From NCBI RefSeq assembly GCF_963666195.1, contig NZ_OY762653.1:1240001-1304000 (forward strand): DNA of 64,000 nucleotides. Reading direction: 5' to 3'. Each line of letters starts with the position of its first letter. The first letter of the stretch is position 1. Both the position numbers and the translations under genes were made by a program. The DNA is from Trichococcus shcherbakoviae (GTDB lineage: Bacteria > Bacillota > Bacilli > Lactobacillales > Aerococcaceae). The notes beneath the pieces were generated by a model. It made no database searches. It saw nothing but the letters and a program-made list of their open reading frames with translations, and was not told where the DNA came from. This document shows, one piece after another, positions 59,569-64,000 of the stretch.

Positions 59569-60636
59569 TCAATTTGCAAAGGCGCTTAACCCTTCATAGC
59601 TGTTGTTATGGATCAGATCGGATTTCAAGTAATCGATGATTGATTCCGGAATTTCCACGCCTTGAGACTTGTTTCTCTCATAGCGCTCGTTGGATCCTTG
59701 ACCAGGGTAACGGACATTTGAAAAGCCTTCTGTTGGTTTGATGGCGTTCAATTCTTCCATCGTTTGGCTGATTTGTTGTCTGAAAGTATCAGCATCCCCG
59801 AAACGGGCTGGATCGAGGATAATGTAGAGTTGTCCCAGATTGCGGCCGGTATGCAGGTCATGGTACATGGAACTGACGTGTTTTCCGAAAGGCAAGTTCA
59901 TCAGGACACCCGAAAAAATGTCGACCATCATCATCAGTCCATAACCTTTAGGACCGGCGATGGGCATCAATCCCCTCACCGCATGCGGATCGGTTGTTGC
60001 TTTTCCATTTTCATCAACAGCCCAATCTGCTGGAATTTCACGGCCTTTTGAGCGCGCATCCAATATTTTTCCCCAGGCTTGCACGGTGGTCGCCATATCA
60101 AAAATCAGCGGCGTATCGGTTGCACTTGGCGCACCAAAACCGATTGGATTGGTCCCGTAGTAGACTTCTGCACCGCCAAAAGGCACTGCCATCGGGTCGG
60201 ACTGCGTCATCGCTATGCCGGCTAAACCTGCTTCGGCGATTTTGCGCAAATAGTAGGATAAGGTACCCGTATGCCCGCATCTCGACACGCCAACTACCGC
60301 CACACCGGATTCTTTCGCCATTTGGATGGCTGGTTCCAAGGCTAAATTCGCCACGTACTGTCCTTGTGCATTGTCCCCATGGAATACGCCGGAGCTTTCC
60401 CCGGTTTTTTCGAATCTGATTTCAGGCTCTAGAGTGATGCCGCCTTTATTGATACGTTCTGAATAATACTCCACCCGGACGGCGCCGTGGGAATGGACAC
60501 CGCATAAATCCGCATAAACCAAATGGTTCGCGGTCTCGGCAGCTTGGACTTCCAGCAAACCCGCTGCTTGGAGTTTGTTTTTGATCAATACATGCAACTC
60601 ATCCGGAGTCACTTTGATCAATTTTTCTTCCGACAT
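59569..60636 (-). CDS. allD: Ureidoglycolate dehydrogenase (malate/lactate dehydrogenase type 2 family)
   Basis: 355 residues. From memory it matches E. coli AllD closely along its length: YADLCGVHSHGAVRVEYYSE, VAVVGVSRCGHTGTLSYYLR, QSDPMAVPFGGAEVYYGTNP, FDMATTVQAWGKILDARSKG, GPKGYGLMMMVDIFSGVLM and HVSSMYHDLHTGRNLGQL. AllD oxidises S-ureidoglycolate to oxalurate with NAD in allantoin use. No other allantoin gene is in the window, so the gene is an orphan here and might act on another 2-hydroxy acid. GGAGGAAT precedes ATG at 60636. It has no obvious operator. Confidence 0.85.
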   Translation of the reverse strand: MSEEKLIKVTPDELHVLIKNKLQAAGLLEVQAAETANHLVYADLCGVHSHGAVRVEYYSERINKGGITLEPEIRFEKTGESSGVFHGDNAQGQYVANLALEPAIQMAKESGVAVVGVSRCGHTGTLSYYLRKIAEAGLAGIAMTQSDPMAVPFGGAEVYYGTNPIGFGAPSATDTPLIFDMATTVQAWGKILDARSKGREIPADWAVDENGKATTDPHAVRGLMPIAGPKGYGLMMMVDIFSGVLMNLPFGKHVSSMYHDLHTGRNLGQLYIILDPARFGDADTFRQQISQTMEELNAIKPTEGFSNVRYPGQGSNERYERNKSQGVEIPESIIDYLKSDLIHNNSYEGLSAFAN

Positions 60637-60827
60637 GAATGATTCCTCCTTTAATGTTCACTAATGATATCTAGGCTTATATGTTGGTATTCACTAAATA
60701 ATCTGCCCACGCCTCACCATAAAGCGCTACCATTTTATAAGATTACAATATCATAAGAAAAATCGGATAGATTTAGCTGAAGTGCACAAATTGCCTATGG
60801 TTGCTTGGACGTTATGAATGAATGGAA

Positions 60828-60881
60828 AAATGCGTGATCTGCATGTGCCCCTCAATCGGAGCCTATGCAGATCACGCATTA
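60828..60881 (-). terminator. Terminator overlapping the rgg stop codon
   Basis: AATGCGTGATCTGCAT / ATGCAGATCACGCATT, 16-bp perfect stem with an 18-nt loop; the TGA stop (60872-60874) is inside one arm. A run of T follows on the minus strand (TTTTTCC). Confidence 0.85.
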
Positions 60882-61729
60882 TTATTTCTTACAGTTTCCA
60901 GTAAGCCCGCGCACTGTTTAGCCACGCGCTCCATATCCAGAAGCTTGAATGTCTGAATGATATCCGTCAGCTTTTGGGTATCCTCCTGTTGCTGCATGAT
61001 GCCGATCAACTCCTTGAAGAAAAGCAACATGGCATGTTCATACATCCTGTTGTCCGATGTAGAAACAGTCTTTTCCAAATCATCATAGTAGAACAAGCTC
61101 TTCTCCAGATTATTTTTCTCCAGTTGCAACACCAGGATATTTGAAATGAGGGAGAATAGTTCGTTTTTATACCGTTTCATCTGATTGAACTCTGTCATCT
61201 TCTCCTTGGCTCTAGCGTACACAGCATCCACTGCATCCTCCGGAAAGAAATCCAAGGCGTTGGTGAACAAAACCAATTCATAATAATGCCATGTCTCACA
61301 ATGAAAAAGGTAGTTTTTTATGACCGCCAACTCTTTATGCGGGAATGGCAGCTCGCTGAGGTTACACCTCAGCAGATGGATAATGCTCGCATGGTGCAAA
61401 TATTTGATTTGGGAAGTTTCATCAAAATGATTTCTGGACGCTTCCTCTAAAGCCGCCAACCTTGGTATATCCTTTGCGTAGTAGGCTTCTGAATAAGCGC
61501 TGATCATCATAGTATCCGTATTCGCTTTGTTTCCATCATACAGGAAATGGAATTCCTCCAAAGACAGATTTAAATTCTCAAGGATCTGAAGAAATTTCTC
61601 GGCAGTCGTATCGCTGTGACCTTTTTCAAATCGCGATATGGCAGGCCTGCTCAGTATACCTTTGTAAACTTCTTTCGATTTCAGATTCTTGTTCTTCCGA
61701 ATCTCACCTAGTACTTCTCCGATTTGCAT
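60872..61729 (-). CDS. Rgg/GadR/MutR-family transcriptional regulator
   Basis: 285 residues from ATG at 61729 (GGTGGGG upstream; a GTG two codons earlier is possible), the family's usual length. N-terminal XRE helix-turn-helix (GEVLGEIRKNKNLKSKEVYK, PAISRFEKGHSDTTAEKFLQ), then TPR-like helices (EEASRNHFDETSQIKYLHHA and onward) that in Rgg proteins bind a short secreted peptide. It is divergent from the small membrane gene at 61841, with a 60-bp conserved promoter between. The same promoter type is upstream of the lipoprotein at 32008 and at 62583-62641, so these are candidate targets. No peptide pheromone gene with a convincing ribosome site was found nearby. Confidence 0.9.
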   Translation of the reverse strand: MQIGEVLGEIRKNKNLKSKEVYKGILSRPAISRFEKGHSDTTAEKFLQILENLNLSLEEFHFLYDGNKANTDTMMISAYSEAYYAKDIPRLAALEEASRNHFDETSQIKYLHHASIIHLLRCNLSELPFPHKELAVIKNYLFHCETWHYYELVLFTNALDFFPEDAVDAVYARAKEKMTEFNQMKRYKNELFSLISNILVLQLEKNNLEKSLFYYDDLEKTVSTSDNRMYEHAMLLFFKELIGIMQQQEDTQKLTDIIQTFKLLDMERVAKQCAGLLETVRNNNA

Positions 61730-61741
61730 CAACACCCCACC

Positions 61742-61800
61742 TTTTTGTTCCGTATTATTAACATTTATACTATTAACAGTATAACTAGTTTACACTAAAT
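61742..61800 (+). promoter_or_regulatory. Rgg-type conserved promoter, copy B
   Basis: TTTTTGTTCCGTATTATTAAC, then TACTATTAAC and CAGTATAACTAGTTTACACT, matching copies A and C. TACACT is the weak -10 and no good -35 is visible. It lies between rgg and the divergent gene at 61841. Confidence 0.7.
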
Positions 61801-61840
61801 ATGTAAACAAATAGGAAGTAGGGATAGGAGGTAATATATT

Positions 61841-62197
61841 ATGAATTTTTGGAAATGCATTGATTTCATTTTTTATTTTTCTTTAACACTTTTGATGATT
61901 AATGACTATTTTCCTGATTCGTTCCTATTTAATTTAATTCCCATAAAGTTAAATTTATGGATCATCTTAAGTTTGTACCTTTTATATATTCTATCAAAAC
62001 GATTCCGCCGTCCCAAAAATACAGACAATATAAATGGGCAGATACTGTCAATAATCTATTTGTTCTTCGTAATGCTCTTGCTGACCGCTTTAGGCGGGAA
62101 ATCCGCTTCGGGTATAGGTTTAGGAAACATTGGTGTTTGGGTAACTTTAGGTATTTCTCTTGGAGAAATTTTTACGCAGAAACGTAAATCAGAATGA
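61841..62197 (+). CDS. Small membrane protein next to rgg
   Basis: 118 residues with a perfect RBS (AGGAGGTAA) before ATG at 61841. Three hydrophobic segments (about 7-22, 34-50, 70-88) and a fourth weaker Gly-rich one (SGIGLGNIGVWVTLGISLG), with a basic loop KRFRRPKN between. No family recognised. AT-rich compared with neighbours, suggesting transfer. Its promoter (copy B) and terminator are homologous to those of the lipoprotein cassette at 31.9-32.5 kb, yet the encoded proteins are unrelated. Likely a direct target of the divergent Rgg regulator. Confidence 0.75.
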   Translation: MNFWKCIDFIFYFSLTLLMINDYFPDSFLFNLIPIKLNLWIILSLYLLYILSKRFRRPKNTDNINGQILSIIYLFFVMLLLTALGGKSASGIGLGNIGVWVTLGISLGEIFTQKRKSE

Positions 62198-62198
62198 A

Positions 62199-62274
62199 AA
62201 GCAAGCAACGTGCGATGCCTTTTCGCAGGTTGCTTGCTTTTCTTTTACAAGGTTTTCTTACTGGATTCTCGGAA
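62199..62274 (+). terminator. Terminator homologous to that of the lipoprotein cassette
   Basis: AAAGCAAGCAAC / GTTGCTTGCTTTT stem with inner GTGCG/CGCAG-like pairing. The homology with 32381-32455 continues past the stem into 62274, covering the equivalent of the EamA gene's last codons, although no EamA gene is present here. Confidence 0.8.
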
Positions 62275-62582
62275 AATTTTAAACAGAATTTAGGCTGCTG
62301 AATAGAAGGTGATCATAACAATCCAACTCCAGATTTCATATTGCAGATTACATCGAAGGCTCACCTTACTCTGTGATCTGAGGCAGCAGGTCTCCTGTAT
62401 CGCTCAGATTATATTCCGTTTCGGTAAGGAGACCTCCGTTTTTACGCAAAGCGTAGTCGGAGAAGATAGTACCATCCTATTGAAAATGGACGTTTGCTCC
62501 TTGCCTACCTCCTTTTTTCTAATATTTTGAATTCACACAGCAACAAAAAATTGATTCAATGAAAAAAGCGACTGTCACTGAT
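62275..62582. other. Gene-free stretch
   Basis: No convincing gene on either strand. The minus strand has an AAAAAAGGAGG ribosome-site-like sequence (about 62509-62519) downstream of promoter copy C, but only a 23-codon frame from ATG at 62475 follows at too great a distance. A CTCCG-like stem (about 62430-62462) is also present. Confidence 0.5.
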
Positions 62583-62641
62583 TTTAGTTTAAACTAGTTC
62601 TGTCGTTAATAGTAAAAACGTTAACAATACGGAACAAAAAT
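62583..62641 (-). promoter_or_regulatory. Rgg-type conserved promoter, copy C (inverted)
   Basis: On the minus strand TTTTTGTTCCGTATTGTTAAC, TACTATTAAC and GAACTAGTTTAAACTAAA match copy B over about 58 bp. It is in inverted orientation to B, and the two bracket the gene at 61841. TAAACT takes the -10 position. Confidence 0.65.
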
Positions 62642-62791
62642 ATTGGACTGATAAAAAAGCCGTGCTAATAGGATATGATTGAAAAATCTAAATATTCCAC
62701 GAAAAAACGCCAATTCGGGATCATATTCGGTATAATACAGGAGTACACGGCATGCAACGATGCCCAGAATCCGATGTTTAAGGGAGATAAA

Positions 62792-63532
62792 ATGAGAAAT
62801 ATAAAAATGACGATCGAGTATGATGGCGGCAGATACCTAGGCTGGCAAAGGCTCGGGGATTCGGACAAAACCATTCAAGGTAAAATAGAGAATATCCTGT
62901 CAGCAATGACAGGAGAAGAGATCGAAATCATCGGCTCGGGCCGCACCGATGCCGGCACCCACGCACGGGGGCAAGTCGCCAATTTCAAGACGACATCCAA
63001 AATGGATTTGAAGGCGATGCAGGATCATCTGATCCGTTATCTTCCGCGCGACATTGTCGTCAAAGAGCTGGAAGAAGTTCCGGAAAGGTTCCATGCCCGC
63101 TATCATGCAGCCGGAAAGACATACAGCTACCATGTCTGGAACAATGTCGTGCCTTCCGCATTTGAGCGCCATTACAGCTACCATTACCCTGGCCAGCTTG
63201 ATGTCGATAGAATGAACGAGGCTTGCCAAAAGCTTGTCGGGAAGCATGATTTCCTCGGGTTCTCTTCACTTAAGAAATCGAAAAAATCGACGGTCCGGAT
63301 CATCAATGACATCACGATCCAGCAGGAAGGCAATCTGCTGCACTTTTCGTTCACAGGGGAAGGCTTCCTCTACAACATGGTGCGGATCATGATGGGGACG
63401 ATCCTCGAAATCGGAGCCGGGACGATGGAACCGGAATACATTGACGCCATCTTCAAGAGCGGAATCCGCAGCGAGGCTGGGATGACCGTTCCTTCCCATG
63501 GACTGTTCCTGGATGCCGTTTACTACGATTGA
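62792..63532 (+). CDS. truA: tRNA pseudouridine(38-40) synthase
   Basis: 246 residues from ATG at 62792 (GGGAG upstream); the 39-codon longer frame has no support. TruA converts U38-U40 of many tRNA anticodon arms. The catalytic Asp is in SGRTDAGTHARGQVANF; YDGGRYLGWQRLG near the N-terminus and YNMVRIMMGTILEIGAG near the C-terminus are typical. Its usual neighbours (energy-coupling factor genes and rplM) are not here. The rluF-like gene starts 46 bp downstream, so two RNA pseudouridine synthases are likely cotranscribed. Confidence 0.96.
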   Translation: MRNIKMTIEYDGGRYLGWQRLGDSDKTIQGKIENILSAMTGEEIEIIGSGRTDAGTHARGQVANFKTTSKMDLKAMQDHLIRYLPRDIVVKELEEVPERFHARYHAAGKTYSYHVWNNVVPSAFERHYSYHYPGQLDVDRMNEACQKLVGKHDFLGFSSLKKSKKSTVRIINDITIQQEGNLLHFSFTGEGFLYNMVRIMMGTILEIGAGTMEPEYIDAIFKSGIRSEAGMTVPSHGLFLDAVYYD

Positions 63533-63578
63533 CGATAGGCGCAAAATCTAAAAAATTTTGGATGAAGGAAGTGTCCAC

Positions 63579-64000
63579 ATGCGTATCAATAAATTTATAA
63601 GTGAGGCAGGCACAGCCTCCCGACGAGGGGCCGACAAGCTGATTACTGAGGGGCGCGTAACGATCAATGGAAAGCGGGCAACAATCGGCAGCCAAGTCGA
63701 GCCGGGGGATGATGTCCGCGTAAACGGTAACCAACTTTTCGTAGCCCGTAACAATGTCTACATTGCCTTGAACAAACCGGTCGGCATCACGAGCACGACC
63801 GAAAAAGGCGTCAAGGGGAATATTGTCGATTTGGTCAACCACCCTTTCCGGGTTTTCCATATCGGGCGCCTCGATAAAGATTCAGAGGGCTTGATCCTGC
63901 TAACGAATGACGGCGATATCGTCAATGAAATCTTACGTTCTGAGAACCAGCATGAGAAGGAATACGTTGTTTCCGTAGACCGCCCGATCACGCCTGAATT
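63579..64000 (+). CDS. rluF: 23S rRNA pseudouridine synthase RluF-like (partial)
   Basis: The first 140 codons are in the window; the rest lies beyond 64000. N-terminal S4 RNA-binding domain ([30 protein letters not shown]) then the RsuA-type catalytic domain with the motif [18 protein letters not shown] containing the catalytic Asp. [20 protein letters not shown] and [19 protein letters not shown] fit RluF, which modifies U2604 (and a tRNA-Tyr site in E. coli). ATG at 63579 follows GAAGGAAG. Assignment to RluF rather than RluB is by motif from memory. Confidence 0.88.
   Translation, partial: MRINKFISEAGTASRRGADKLITEGRVTINGKRATIGSQVEPGDDVRVNGNQLFVARNNVYIALNKPVGITSTTEKGVKGNIVDLVNHPFRVFHIGRLDKDSEGLILLTNDGDIVNEILRSENQHEKEYVVSVDRPITPE

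Noticed and set aside
62407-62475. Peptide pheromone gene for Rgg on the minus strand
   Set aside because: The 23-codon frame is not hydrophobic, lacks an export-type charge pattern and is 25 bases from the nearest ribosome-site-like sequence.

Overview
The window looks like chromosome of a low-to-moderate-GC Gram-positive of the order Lactobacillales, most likely a member of the Carnobacteriaceae of Trichococcus type. This is an inference from protein style, strong AGGAGG ribosome binding sites, cre sites, an S-box riboswitch, an Rgg regulator and a MET-box before metE; no rRNA gene is present to confirm it. I see no tRNA, rRNA, insertion sequence, prophage or CRISPR locus.

Layout. 0-3.4 kb: a MerR gene broken by two stop codons, a DUF1295 membrane protein, a polytopic membrane protein, and a carboxymuconolactone decarboxylase/cupin pair behind a MerR-type promoter. 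3.6-12.5 kb: a glycoside catabolism region (GH78 alpha-L-rhamnosidase, GPH symporter, AraC regulator, a GH3 enzyme overlapping a beta-phosphoglucomutase, and an RpiB-like isomerase). 12.6-19.7 kb: DEAD-box helicase, trans-aconitate methyltransferase-like protein, metE-metF and a Cof-type HAD phosphatase. 19.8-25.6 kb: the rhamnose operon rhaB-rhaA-rhaD-fucO with a divergent AraC regulator. 25.9-29.8 kb: galK-galT-galE with two cre sites. 30-35 kb: TRIC-type channel, zinc alcohol dehydrogenase behind a second MerR-type promoter, a small lipoprotein behind an Rgg-type promoter, an EamA transporter, a third AraC regulator, and a SAM-I riboswitch ahead of a small orphan gene plus DUF488. 36-43 kb: DUF47/PiT phosphate uptake, adenine deaminase, and a cystine-type ABC transporter behind a structured leader. 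43-52 kb: CDF metal exporter, mazEF, small proteins, a LysM-RCC1 secreted protein, a DUF5050 lipoprotein, an FtsH paralogue and a DUF2087 regulator. 52.5-57.7 kb: an operon with luxS, a dehydrogenase and two NlpA/MetQ lipoproteins, then PII and a decayed amt gene. 57.8-64 kb: a possible Fnr fossil beside a perfect FNR box, an ScdA/RIC-like protein, DUF4230, allD, an Rgg regulator with a divergent small membrane gene, truA and the start of rluF.

How the genes work together. GH78, the symporter and RhaBAD/FucO form a route from plant rhamnosides to lactaldehyde and propanediol. GH3 plus beta-PGM fit a phosphorolytic route for the glucosyl part. MetE/MetF, LuxS, the MetQ lipoproteins and the S-box gene point to active methyl-cycle homeostasis.

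Most unusual features. (1) Two arrays of 31-bp palindromes with an exact 52-bp period, at 25.6 and 36.2 kb, whose spacers are themselves repeated. (2) A roughly 60-bp Rgg-type promoter present three times, two copies belonging to cassettes with homologous 3' flanks but unrelated genes. (3) A three-site MerR operator set beside a MerR gene with two in-frame stops. (4) A riboswitch-controlled orphan gene. (5) Visible decay of amt and probably of an Fnr-type regulator next to an intact FNR box.
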